The position numbers were made by a program, and so were the translations under genes. From Haloferax mucosum ATCC BAA-1512 (lineage in GTDB: Archaea > Halobacteriota > Halobacteria > Halobacteriales > Haloferacaceae): 64,000 bases of DNA. Where the stretch lies: NCBI RefSeq assembly GCF_000337815.1, contig NZ_AOLN01000004.1:124001-188000 (forward strand), read 5' to 3'. Positions within the stretch are counted from its first letter, which is position 1. Every line of letters begins with the position of its first letter. This document shows, in pieces, positions 52,180-60,915 of this stretch. The notes beneath the pieces were generated by a model. It was not told where the DNA came from. It saw nothing but the letters and a program-made list of their open reading frames with translations, and did no database searches.

Positions 52180-52567
52180 TCTCGATGCGTCGTTGCGACC
52201 GCGTTCGGTCGCCCGCTCAGAGTGCGAGCGCTATCGTCCCACAACATAAAAACAGACAGACGAACCGACGTGCTTGTACCGGTGATGGACCGACCTGGCT
52301 CAGGTGTCCGATTGCCGACGTTCCCAGTGCGAGTCCGATGAAAACGGCACTCACTGTTGTGAATCGTCCCGTGAACATTGGTCTACTTTCGTCGCCTGCC
52401 TTTCGTTAGTGACTGCTCAGTACGCTCGCGTTCTATGCCGACATTCATGGTTTTTGATTACTGTGTTGGCTCTTCGCTATCGGGGTCGTAAGATCGTATT
52501 ACCGGCGTGATAAGCGCTGAAACTGTCGTGGAATGTTACTCGCACCGTCAGTACGACGTCTACGTAC
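52180..52567. other. Gene-free convergent region
   Basis: Between the wHTH gene and the DUF7344-type gene, which converge. Several short frames exist without family features; ACATAAAAACAGACAG near 52246 is the only AT-rich spot. I see nothing I can name. Confidence 0.4.
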
Positions 52568-53191
52568 CTACTCGGTCGCACCGCGATAGCCGAAAAAGCA
52601 GACGACGAGCGCGACAGGGCCGAATGCGTGTACCCGGTCGGCCGGTCCCGGGCCAAACGCGCCGATGACGAGACCCGCGATACCGAGACACACCACGGCT
52701 ACGTTCAGTAGCCCCGTCGCTGGCAGTTCACCGGTGCTCGTATCCGGTGTACTCGTGGTCGCTCCGTTCGGCTCTGTGTGTCGCTTCCGAGCTTTGACCG
52801 CCTCGGGTCTCCGGTCGAGCCGAGGAGGTCCACCTTCGAATGCCTCTCGACTCGGGTCGTCGCCATTGATTGGCTGTATCACGCCCGTCGCCGGGTCGTA
52901 TACGATTTCGCCGGCCGCATCGAGATACGGGAGGTCGAAATCGTAGAGCGTCCTGTGTATCTCCTCGTCGGTCGGAACCACCCCGTCGGTCTCCGCTCGG
53001 AACCACGCCGCGAGTTCGACGGCGAGTTCACCGATGGTGTACCGTGACCGGGGACGGTCGTTGACCAACGAAACGATGGTGTTGCGGCGCCGCGCCTCGG
53101 TGACGCCGCCGAGACGGGGTCTGTCGTCGAGCATCGGGCTAGCGTTTGTTTCGCCGCCGTCTGGGCGACGCGGTGCCCGCGATGGTACCAT
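52568..53191 (-). CDS. DUF7344-type wHTH membrane protein
   Basis: 207 residues from ATG 53191, about 25 bases after a TATA-like TTTTTATAGG. The N-terminal part TEARRRNTIVSLVNDRPRSR then YTIGELAVELAAW, with LYDFDLPYLDAAGEIVYDPA, has the pattern of the haloarchaeal DUF7344 wHTH. Two C-terminal membrane segments (LLNVAVVCLGIAGLVIGAF and VHAFGPVALVVCFFGY) anchor it. It is a membrane-bound one-component regulator candidate, related in design to the protein at 53702. Confidence 0.8.
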   Translation of the reverse strand: MVPSRAPRRPDGGETNASPMLDDRPRLGGVTEARRRNTIVSLVNDRPRSRYTIGELAVELAAWFRAETDGVVPTDEEIHRTLYDFDLPYLDAAGEIVYDPATGVIQPINGDDPSREAFEGGPPRLDRRPEAVKARKRHTEPNGATTSTPDTSTGELPATGLLNVAVVCLGIAGLVIGAFGPGPADRVHAFGPVALVVCFFGYRGATE

Positions 53192-53233
53192 TGACACGCG
53201 GCGGTACTCCACCTATAAAAATAAAACCCGGGT

Positions 53234-53251
53234 GTCTCCTCTCTAGGAGAC
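53234..53251. promoter_or_regulatory. Perfect inverted repeat upstream of the DUF7344-type gene
   Basis: GTCTCCT-CTCT-AGGAGAC, seven bases per arm, sits directly upstream of the TATA element of the gene starting at 53191. It is placed where an activator or repressor would contact the pre-initiation complex. Confidence 0.5.
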
Positions 53252-53574
53252 CCCGAAAACATCCGTGTTCGCGTTTGAAACCGTTTATCTGTCGTATAGC
53301 AATTCGGTGAGGGTTCCTTCGTTCTCACGGTAGCGTCCGAACCGTTCGACCACCACGAGACACCGGACCGATTCACGCATGTTGCGACCGCGGTTTTGGT
53401 CGCCCGGATTTCTGTGATACGGTGGGCGACTGATAACCGTTGGTCACCGATTCGAGCGCTGTCCAAGCCGAGATTCACGACGACTTATCGTTGTACTCGT
53501 CGCCGGCGAACGTGAATGGCTTAAAATTGTTGGATAATTGATGGTGTCGCAGTATGGCGATTACGTGTGGTTAA

Positions 53575-53645
53575 ACGAACTGAAACAGTTGATAAACTGA
53601 ATGGATTGCCTTAGCAGTGGACTAAACAGTTCACAACAGTTCGGA
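53575..53645. promoter_or_regulatory. Cluster of AACAGTT/AACTG half-sites
   Basis: AACTG-AAA-CAGTT (53578-53590) is a palindrome. AACAGTTC then occurs twice as a direct repeat exactly ten bases apart (53625-53632 and 53635-53642), one helical turn, and AAACTGAA is at 53594. The cluster ends about 25 bases before the TATA-like TTTATTT (53668-53674) of the gene at 53702. The rest of 53252-53574 is gene-free. Confidence 0.5.
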
Positions 53646-53701
53646 CTCACCAGAACGAAGTCCGCGATTTATTTGGGGTCGAAATAACGGTTGGAGCGAG
53701 A

Positions 53702-54301
53702 ATGTCAACCCAGGTAAACAGTCATGACAACTCACTCATCGACCAGCAGGTAGCCGCCGACGGGCAGGCCGACGAACTCGGTAAAGACGAAATCTACCAT
53801 CTCCTCCAGAACGAACGACGACGAAACGTACTTCGCTACTTACGCGACCGGGACGGTTCGGTTCAAATGCGCGATATCGCAGAGCAGGTCGCCGCGTGGG
53901 AACACGATACGACGGTGCAGGCGCTCATGTCCGACGAGCGACAGCGCGTCTACATCGCCTTGTATCAAGCACACCTCCCCAAGTTAGACGAACAGGGCGT
54001 CATCGACTACAACCAGAGTCGCGGTATCGTCGAAAAGAACCCCCGGGCGGCGGAACTCATCGACTACCTCGACCGACCGGACGACGAGGCTGACAACGCC
54101 ACCCCTAGCCGACCGTGGGGAACGTATTATCTCGTTGTCTCAGGATTGAGCGCAGTTCTCATCGGCGGTTCCGGTCTCAATCTCCCACTTATCGGGTCGA
54201 TACCGCACTTGTTCGTCGCTCTTGCGATTATGAGTGTCTACACGGTCCTCACTTTCTGGCAAGTCTTAGACGACCTCGAAATGGCCGACGGAAACGGGTA
54301 A
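53702..54301 (+). CDS. DUF7344-type wHTH membrane protein
   Basis: 199 residues. The N-terminal wHTH, LGKDEIYHLLQNERRRNVLR then MRDIAEQVAAWEHDT, with LPKLDEQGVIDYNQSRGIVE, is the DUF7344 hallmark. Two C-terminal membrane segments follow (YYLVVSGLSAVLIGGSGL and PHLFVALAIMSVYTVLTFW). It is leaderless from ATG 53702 (TATA at 53668). A cluster of repeated half-sites precedes the promoter. It is probably a membrane-tethered transcription regulator; its signal is unknown. Confidence 0.85.
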   Translation: MSTQVNSHDNSLIDQQVAADGQADELGKDEIYHLLQNERRRNVLRYLRDRDGSVQMRDIAEQVAAWEHDTTVQALMSDERQRVYIALYQAHLPKLDEQGVIDYNQSRGIVEKNPRAAELIDYLDRPDDEADNATPSRPWGTYYLVVSGLSAVLIGGSGLNLPLIGSIPHLFVALAIMSVYTVLTFWQVLDDLEMADGNG

Positions 54302-54606
54302 TTTCTCTGACACGCGGTCTCGCGCTTAGACCTATCTGTCCAGTGCTGACTCCCCGCGAGGGAACTGGACGTTCGCTTCGGCTCCCGAGACCGGACCGTC
54401 ACAGTCGTCTGTGTCCGTTTCTGCCGTGAGATTGATATTGTTGAAGCGAGGTTTGTCAAACCAGACACAACTGCTCGCCATGTGTACAGCCGTGTGTGCC
54501 CCGCCCTCCCGAGAGACAGACGTATTCGTCCCCAAGCGACCGCGAGCGACGCATCTCGGAACTCGGTTCGGCGGCGACACACAGCTACCACGCCGCGTTT
54601 GTGATA
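54302..54606. other. Gene-free spacer
   Basis: About 305 bases between the DUF7344-type gene and the Ca-repeat surface protein. I found no clear TATA at the right distance from 54607 and no RNA gene. Confidence 0.4.
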
Positions 54607-55788
54607 ATGTCCCGAAATAATACCTTGCTTCTACTTACTGTGTTCGTCGTCGTTGCGGCTATCGCCTCTGCTCCCGCGGCAGGGTCGAGAAACGTCACCG
54701 ACTTCGAAATACCCGTCGAAGGACAGTTCACCGACACCGTCCCGGTCAAACAGACCGGCGCGTCAACGTTCCTGTGGGAGTCGGAATCGAATACGCTCGC
54801 CGTGGAGTTCACTGCCGCGAACGAGTCCGAACGCTACGAGGTGTGCATCCGAAACGAGACCGGTGAGCGACTCGCCTGCCAGTACGAGCGGTCCGCCTCT
54901 CGCAACCGAGTCGTGAGATTCGAGTACGACAACCTCTCTTCGTTCTCGGAGTCGAACAACGTTACCGTGGTTCTGCGGACCGACACGTTGAGAAATCCAA
55001 AGACAATCGGTTCCGATACCATCGACATCACCGTTATTCGGCAGGCCGCCGACATCGACGGTGACGGACTCACGAACACGAACGAGGTGACGAATAATTC
55101 GTCGATGTTCCTCATCGACACGGACAGGGACGGTCTCAGCGACGGCGCTGAAGTAACAATCTACGGCACGTCCCCGACAAACACTGATACGGACTCGGAT
55201 AACCTGACAGACGCCACGGAGTTGTCGAAATCGCTGGACCCGACTGACCCCGACACCGACGGTGACGGCCTGAACGACGAACTCGAAACGAGACTGGGGA
55301 CGGAACCGGACGACGAAAATACGACGCCGATGCTCCTGTTCGCTGGCGGGACGTTCTGTGGTTTCCTCGCGGTCAGTAGTCGATGGGTTATTTGTTCGTC
55401 TCAGCGTCGCTTGACCGGCTTCTTGTCGTCGGTTCGCTCGTCGGCCGAGGCTCTCCGCTCGGACACTGCGGACGACCCGGGGCCGACCAACTCGCCTCGC
55501 ACTTCTATCTCTCGTACCCGGTCGCGCGACCGACACGTCCCGAAACAGTCCGCGCCACAGATCTCGCCCGCCGAGGCCGAGGTCCTTCAACTCCTCCGCG
55601 AAAACGAAGGCTGGGTGTATCAAAGCCGCGTCGTCGAACGCACTAACTGGTCGAAATCGAAGGTCAGCCGCCTGCTCTCGAAGATGAACGACAAGGGGAT
55701 GGTCGAAAAGGTCAGTGTCGGGCGGCAGAACATCATCGCCGAAGCGGGGTCGATGCCGGAGGCCGCGAAATCGACCTTCGACGAGTGA
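54607..55788 (+). CDS. Surface protein with thrombospondin type 3-like Ca repeats and cytoplasmic wHTH
   Basis: A 393-residue single-pass protein. Residues 1-25 are a signal peptide (NNTLLLLTVFVVVAAIASAP). An ectodomain of about 120 residues follows, with Asn-rich glycosylation-like sites. Four Ca-binding Asp-rich repeats come at 149-161 (DIDGDGLTNTNEV), 171-183 (DTDRDGLSDGAEV), about 194-206 (DTDSDNLTDATEL) and 216-228 (DTDGDGLNDELET). A membrane segment lies near 241-262. A cytoplasmic linker leads to a wHTH at about 319-385 (SPAEAEVLQLLRENEGWVYQ then NWSKSKVSRLLSKMNDKG). The layout is a one-piece transmembrane sensor-regulator. Confidence 0.85.
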   Translation: MSRNNTLLLLTVFVVVAAIASAPAAGSRNVTDFEIPVEGQFTDTVPVKQTGASTFLWESESNTLAVEFTAANESERYEVCIRNETGERLACQYERSASRNRVVRFEYDNLSSFSESNNVTVVLRTDTLRNPKTIGSDTIDITVIRQAADIDGDGLTNTNEVTNNSSMFLIDTDRDGLSDGAEVTIYGTSPTNTDTDSDNLTDATELSKSLDPTDPDTDGDGLNDELETRLGTEPDDENTTPMLLFAGGTFCGFLAVSSRWVICSSQRRLTGFLSSVRSSAEALRSDTADDPGPTNSPRTSISRTRSRDRHVPKQSAPQISPAEAEVLQLLRENEGWVYQSRVVERTNWSKSKVSRLLSKMNDKGMVEKVSVGRQNIIAEAGSMPEAAKSTFDE

Positions 55789-55827
55789 CTGTCTTGGCGA
55801 CTTACTCTCCGACGATGCGCGTGTGAT

Positions 55828-56742
55828 TTACGCCGTGTACTGGGTTTGAAGCCCCACGTAGACGTTGTAGCACAGGCCGGGAAGTTGCCGAAGATCGGGA
55901 GTCAACCCGGAACGGAGATACGCGAGTCCGCGGTCGAACCGCCCCTCTTGCAGGTAGAGCGACGCGAGCGTGTAGTGGTGCGTGCCGGTGATGTCGTAGC
56001 CGCGGGTTTCCAGTTCCACGACGTCTTCTGCAAACGTTCTGAGATAGTGCGTGTTCGCCTGTCGGACTGCGTCCGCACTCGGGCCGCCCGAGGGATATCG
56101 CCGCAAGAGCGGTTCGTCAACGTAGGCGAGTTTTCCCCGTTTGAGGACGCGAATGAGGAACTCGGTGTCCTGATACCGGTCGAACGATTCGTCGAACCCG
56201 TCGATTCGCTCGACGACGTCAGATTCGACGACGAGCGTTGACCCGGCGCTCGTGTGGAGGTCCTCCATGAGGATGTCTCTGATGAGTTTCTCGCCGCCTT
56301 CTTTCCCCTCGGTCGTGCCGTGGCGACCGACGAACGACTTGAGTCGTTCCCACGTGCGACTGGCTTCCCCGTCGTCGATGAGGGTCGTCCCGCAGTAGGC
56401 GGCGACCCACTCGTCACCCCGGCGCTCTATGGTTTCGACCTGCCGTTCCAGTTTGGTCGGTGCCCACTCGTCGTCGGAGTCGAGAAGCGCGATGTATTCC
56501 CCGGTCGCAACCTCGATTCCGGTGTTTCGGGCGGCGCTTCCGCCTCGGTTCGTCTCGTGGGCGAGGTACGTCACTCGCGGGTCGTCGTAGGACTCGACCA
56601 CGGCGTCGGTTTCGTCTCCGGAGGCGTCGTCGATGACGATCACTTCGACGTCCGACAGCGTTTGGTCGAGAGCGCTGTCGATAGCGCGCGAGAGGACATC
56701 TGCTCGGTTGTACGTGGGGATGATGACGCTCACTGTCGGCAT
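55828..56742 (-). CDS. Glycosyltransferase family 2
   Basis: A 304-residue GT-A fold enzyme. The nucleotide-binding start is VSVIIPTYNRADVLSRAIDS, VIVIDDASGDETDAVV follows, and the metal-binding region is EYIALLDSDDEW. The C-terminal part is variable. It would add a sugar from a nucleotide donor to a lipid-linked glycan on the inner membrane face. It opens the surface-glycan locus. Confidence 0.93.
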   Translation of the reverse strand: MPTVSVIIPTYNRADVLSRAIDSALDQTLSDVEVIVIDDASGDETDAVVESYDDPRVTYLAHETNRGGSAARNTGIEVATGEYIALLDSDDEWAPTKLERQVETIERRGDEWVAAYCGTTLIDDGEASRTWERLKSFVGRHGTTEGKEGGEKLIRDILMEDLHTSAGSTLVVESDVVERIDGFDESFDRYQDTEFLIRVLKRGKLAYVDEPLLRRYPSGGPSADAVRQANTHYLRTFAEDVVELETRGYDITGTHHYTLASLYLQEGRFDRGLAYLRSGLTPDLRQLPGLCYNVYVGLQTQYTA

Positions 56743-57202
56743 CGGGTATCGACTGCCACTCCGTGGCGGGGGTGCTTTATTATCACTCGGGTAATGGCCG
56801 TTGCGACCGCCGTTGTCCCGTTGACGACGAACAATCCGTCCCGCAACTGTCTCGTCTTCTTGCGGACACAGTCGTATTGCCGTCGGTCGGTTCGCTTATC
56901 GGAGCGATAAGTCAGGGCTACGGGCACGATAATAACGGGGGGCGGCTACGATTGCCGAGTCGGATACACGATGACGTTCGAACTACGGACAGGCAGAGAT
57001 GTGCGTGCTACAACTCTCGTTCCGGCGGCGAGTCGCCTCGGGTTAGCAGTGAGTGAATTCACTCCGGCGGCGTCAACCGCCGCGACGTCTAACCGGCGAC
57101 CGACCGGGCGCTAATGTGTCGCCGAATCACGCCCGAACAGGAGGACAGACGACCTCCCGGAGCGCGGCTCCGACGGTCTGCTGTTGATGGGGTGAGACGC
57201 CG
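56743..57202. other. Gene-free divergent region with palindrome and hairpin
   Basis: The intergenic region between GT2 and flippase genes. GAGTGAATTCACTC (57051-57064) is a perfect 14-bp palindrome, followed without a gap by CGGCGG-CGTCAA-CCGCCG (57065-57082), a perfect six-bp hairpin. No TATA stands out near 57203. The hairpin lies about 120 bases before the flippase start, so that gene may carry a long leader. Confidence 0.5.
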
Positions 57203-59116
57203 ATGAAACGGAACATGGTCACCGCGTTTTTCTCTATCGTCGGCGGACGTCTCTTCATCGTCCTGTCGTCGGTCGTGTTGACGCCGCTTCTCATCACGAC
57301 TCTCGGATTCGAACTCTATGGGCGGTACAGCACTCTCACAGCCGTCTTCGGTATCTCCACGATTCTCATGAGTTCGGGCATCAACAGCGGCGCTCGAAAA
57401 TACCTCGCCGAGGAACGGTCGTTCCGCGACTGGAAAAGCAACGTGTTCGGTTACTACCTCCGTCTCGGAACTGTCCTCGCCGTGCTGACGGCCATCGCGT
57501 TCGTCGTCGCGGCCCGGTTCGGTCTCGTCGCTACGTATCTCGGTCCCGAGTACGTGGTCGGATTCTACGGGCTGGCAGGACTCACCATCGCAACGCAGTT
57601 CCGCGAGTACGCCCGTCGGTCCCTGATGGGCCTCAAACAGGAACACCGCTCGGAGCCGTTGCGCGTGCTCACCAAAGTCGGGAGTCGCCTCACGCTCATC
57701 GGCATCGCCTTTCTCGGCTTCGAAATCGGCGGCCTGCTCGTCGGTCTCATCGTCGTCAATTCGCTCGTCGCGGTGCTCGCGCTGTGGTGGCTCCGCGAAA
57801 GCGTCTCGCTTCGCGGCGCGTTGACCGGGCCGCCAGACGGCTTTCCGACCGGAGAGCTGTTCAATTTCAACCATCTGTCGGTCGTCTACATGCTGTTTCT
57901 CACGTCGCTGTATCACGTTGACGTGCTGATGCTCGCATCTACGGTTACGGAGACGCAGGTCGGCTACTACAAGTCCGCGCTGGTCATAAATCAGTTCCTC
58001 TGGGTGATTCCGCGCTCGATTCAGTCCATGCTCATCCAGTCCGTCTCGGACCTGTGGGCCGACGACCGAATCGAGCAGATCAACGAAATCGCCTCGCGCG
58101 TCACGCGTTACGGGATGCTCGTCGTGCTCCTGTTGTCGCTCGGATTGGGCGCGCTTGCGAGCGATTTCGTGCCGATGTATCTCGGTTCGGGGTCGATGCC
58201 GGTTGTCACCCCGCTTCTCATTCTCTTGCCCGGGACTGTCGGTTTTGCCGTCGTCAGGCCCGTGCTGGCGATTAGCCACGCGAAAGGAGACCTGAAACCA
58301 CTCATCGCCGCCACCGGTGCCGCGGCACTGTTGAACCTCGGACTGAACGCGTCTTTGATTCCACACTACGGGATTCCCGGCGCGGCAATCGCTACGACCA
58401 TCGGCTACAGTTCGCTCCCCGTCTTCAACCTCGTAAGCGCCCGTCACCTCGGGTTCAAACCGTTTGTCGGCGCCAGATTGGGACGCGTGGGTGCGACCGC
58501 GGCCCTCTCTTCTGTGCCTATCTTCCTCCTGTCGAACGCCATCCAAAACAGCCTCGTCGCTCTCCTTTTCGTTCCGCCGGTCGGGCTGTTCGTCTTCGTC
58601 GCGGTCGCGTTCGCCATCGGCGCGGTCGATATCGGTGAGGTGCTGGACGTGATAGAATCGCTTCCGGACCCCGTCGGTTCGTACGCCGCCGCTGTGAACG
58701 AACGCCGCGGCGGATTGAGAGCAAGTCGCATTCAGCCGACGGACCGCGAGCCGTGGACCGAACGACACAAACATACGCTCCATCGCGTGCTTCTCATCAT
58801 TGGCGTCCTCCTTTCGATTTTAGGCGTCGCGCTCGCGGTCGGCGTTCCCGGAACCAACATCGGCGCATCTCCGGATAGTCACACTGGCGCTTCACAGGTA
58901 CCCACCACGGGACCGACCGCGGAGACGGTGGCCGCACCGGTGACCGAACCGGTGGCGACGACCAACGTGAGCACTAACACGGCTACCGTAGTCACATCCG
59001 AGCGGGCGTCCTCGTCGGCGACGACTACTGGACCGCCGCGAGCGTCCGTTTTCGAGTCGCTTCCAGAACGTCAACGTAGAGGTCCGCTATCTCTTCACAG
59101 ACGTATTCCCACGTGA
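57203..59116 (+). CDS. Polysaccharide flippase (Wzx/MOP-superfamily, RfbX-like)
   Basis: A 637-residue membrane protein with about 14 hydrophobic segments in the first 490 residues (FFSIVGGRLFIVLSSVVLTP first). It fits the MOP flippases that move lipid-linked glycans across the membrane. After a further membrane segment (LLIIGVLLSILGVALAVGV, near 530) the C-terminus is a Thr/Ser-rich tail of about 80 residues (TTGPTAETVAAPVTEPVATT), unusual for flippases and perhaps an extracellular glycosylated stalk. Its last 92 bases overlap the convergent GT4 gene, so the tail end may be less reliable. Confidence 0.88.
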   Translation: MKRNMVTAFFSIVGGRLFIVLSSVVLTPLLITTLGFELYGRYSTLTAVFGISTILMSSGINSGARKYLAEERSFRDWKSNVFGYYLRLGTVLAVLTAIAFVVAARFGLVATYLGPEYVVGFYGLAGLTIATQFREYARRSLMGLKQEHRSEPLRVLTKVGSRLTLIGIAFLGFEIGGLLVGLIVVNSLVAVLALWWLRESVSLRGALTGPPDGFPTGELFNFNHLSVVYMLFLTSLYHVDVLMLASTVTETQVGYYKSALVINQFLWVIPRSIQSMLIQSVSDLWADDRIEQINEIASRVTRYGMLVVLLLSLGLGALASDFVPMYLGSGSMPVVTPLLILLPGTVGFAVVRPVLAISHAKGDLKPLIAATGAAALLNLGLNASLIPHYGIPGAAIATTIGYSSLPVFNLVSARHLGFKPFVGARLGRVGATAALSSVPIFLLSNAIQNSLVALLFVPPVGLFVFVAVAFAIGAVDIGEVLDVIESLPDPVGSYAAAVNERRGGLRASRIQPTDREPWTERHKHTLHRVLLIIGVLLSILGVALAVGVPGTNIGASPDSHTGASQVPTTGPTAETVAAPVTEPVATTNVSTNTATVVTSERASSSATTTGPPRASVFESLPERQRRGPLSLHRRIPT

Positions 59117-60242
59117 ATTTGTTGGCGTAAGATTCGATGGCGTCGGCGTCCCAGTCTCGACGGAGTGCCGTGACCACGGCGTCGCCGAGTTCGTCGTGGG
59201 CCTCCGGTCCATCGACGAGGAGTCCGTACTCCTCGCTTGCGATGACCTCTTCGCTTCCGCCGTTTTCGGTGGCGACGACGGGCGTTCCGCAGGCCATCGC
59301 TTCCAGTTGGACGACACCGAAGCTCTCGCTGTAACTTGGCAGGACGAACACGTCTGCGGCGTTCATCCAGTCGTTCAGCGTCTCCGATTCGACGTATCCG
59401 AGGAGGTCGGTTCGGTCGGCGATACCGAGGCTCTCGGCGAGCGATTCGAGTTCGTCACGCACCCGTCCCTGTCCGCCGATGACGAGCCGCGCGTCCGGCT
59501 CGGACTCGTGGACGCGGGTCATCGCGTGCATGAGGTGTTGGAACCCCTTTCTCGGCTTCAGTGTCCCGAGCGCGAACACGAGGGGTGTGTCGGCGTCGAT
59601 ACCGAGTCGGTCGCACGCGTCGTCGGAGTCGAGTCGTTCGAACACGTCCGTATCGTAGCCGTTGGAGATGTGGACGACGTCGTCGTTGTAGGCTTCGAGT
59701 TTCGAGCGGTCGCGGCGGTTGACGCGGATGAGTCGGTCCGCGTTGGTCCACGCTTCGCGCAGGCGCTCGTTTTCGGACTGGAGTTGCGTCTCGAACCAGT
59801 CGCGGTTCGCGTGGACGGTCAGGACATAGGGGATGTCGAGTGCCGCTTTCAGTCGCGCGCCGACATAGCCCGCGGTCCACGACATGTGACAGTGAATCAG
59901 GTCGAACGAGACGGGATACGATTCGAGTTGGTTTTCGACCTTTCTGGCGTGTTGTCGTCCGAGCAGGTGCTCGCGCTGAACGTCCCACGGGAGATACCAC
60001 AGGGGCGTCCCGATGACGCGGACGTTGTCCGGAGCCTCCGAGTCGATTTTCGCGTCTTTTCCGAACCCCGTCGCGCCGTCTATCGGCAGACGCGACGCCA
60101 CGTCTGCGAACCCGTTGTACCTGACACAGACGTGAACGGTGTTGAAATACTCCGCGAGAATATCGACTTGCGACTTGACGAAGTGTTTGTATCCGTGTGA
60201 AATGACGAGGAGGTTCTTATCGGCTAATCGGTTGTGGTCCAT
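59025..60242 (-). CDS. Glycosyltransferase family 4 (GT-B fold)
   Basis: A 405-residue enzyme. The N-lobe has KNLLVISHGYKHFVKSQVD and FDLIHCHMSWTAG. The donor-binding C-lobe has FALGTLKPRKGFQHLMHAM, DARLVIGGQGRVRDELESLA, DVFVLPSYSESFGVVQLEAM and the E-x7-E motif (ESFGVVQLE). It is a retaining transferase for surface glycan assembly. The stop lies inside the convergent flippase frame. Confidence 0.93.
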   Translation of the reverse strand: MDHNRLADKNLLVISHGYKHFVKSQVDILAEYFNTVHVCVRYNGFADVASRLPIDGATGFGKDAKIDSEAPDNVRVIGTPLWYLPWDVQREHLLGRQHARKVENQLESYPVSFDLIHCHMSWTAGYVGARLKAALDIPYVLTVHANRDWFETQLQSENERLREAWTNADRLIRVNRRDRSKLEAYNDDVVHISNGYDTDVFERLDSDDACDRLGIDADTPLVFALGTLKPRKGFQHLMHAMTRVHESEPDARLVIGGQGRVRDELESLAESLGIADRTDLLGYVESETLNDWMNAADVFVLPSYSESFGVVQLEAMACGTPVVATENGGSEEVIASEEYGLLVDGPEAHDELGDAVVTALRRDWDADAIESYANKFTWEYVCEEIADLYVDVLEATRKRTLAAVQ

Positions 60243-60487
60243 GCGTTGCGGGCCGTTCGAAGTCGGACCTCAAGATTATCCGGTGGGTAAACCGGGCTTC
60301 GTCAGGCCGGAGGCACTTCGGTGTTGTCCACGACGAATCCCCCGGCCCGAAGCGGGATTTGGTGGTGACGCTTCGGAACGTCGTGTCGTCGGCGTCGTTG
60401 ACGGTTTGACATCAGTCGTGTATACATTGGACCAAACCACCGTACAGTCGTCGCTCAGAATATTGATGCCTGAAGCGGTAGTCGCGT

Positions 60488-60869
60488 TCAGTCTGTCTGA
60501 TATCGAGTCGGTCGAACTGCAGTTGCCACGCTTGGTGTGGACGGCGTAGAATCCCGTTGAAAAACCGCTGAGTCGGTCGATTTCGGTCTGCTTGGGGGCG
60601 TCGGAATCGCTCGGTCTTTCGATGTGGACGCCTGCCCGGGCGTGTCGAACTCGATTTCGATGGTCAGTACACCGACGGAACTAGACTTGGGTAAGATAGT
60701 AACGTCTCTCGTCGGTACATCGCCTTCGCCGACGACACGAGCGTCCTGAATCCACGACCGCGCCAGCGAGCGAAAGCGTTTCGAACGCGCCACCGATGCG
60801 TTTCAGTGCTCGCCGACGCGAGACGCCGCTGTACTGTTCGTCCGCGCTCGTGTTACGCATCGGATGCAT
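60488..60869 (-). pseudogene. Possible frameshifted Tat-exported protein gene
   Basis: A frame starting at 60869 gives a Tat-like signal (SRRRALKRIGGAFETLSLAG) and then loses sense into Arg-rich shadow. The next frame, from about 60745, continues IQDARVVGEGDVPTRDVTIL, then SSSVGVLTIEIEFDTPGQAS, to a stop at 60488. Joining them gives a small exported protein of about 125 residues. The lesion lies near 60745. It may be a decayed gene. The gap 60243-60487 holds nothing I recognise. Confidence 0.4.
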
Positions 60870-60915
60870 CTCGTGGTCGGTCTCCTTTGAACTTTTTTGG
60901 CGTTATTCATGTATT

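Noticed and set aside
57089-58783. A 564-codon minus-strand frame opposite the flippase gene
   Set aside because: Strongly charged repetitive composition (Arg/Glu/Asp/His) typical of the complement of a membrane protein gene; no domain.
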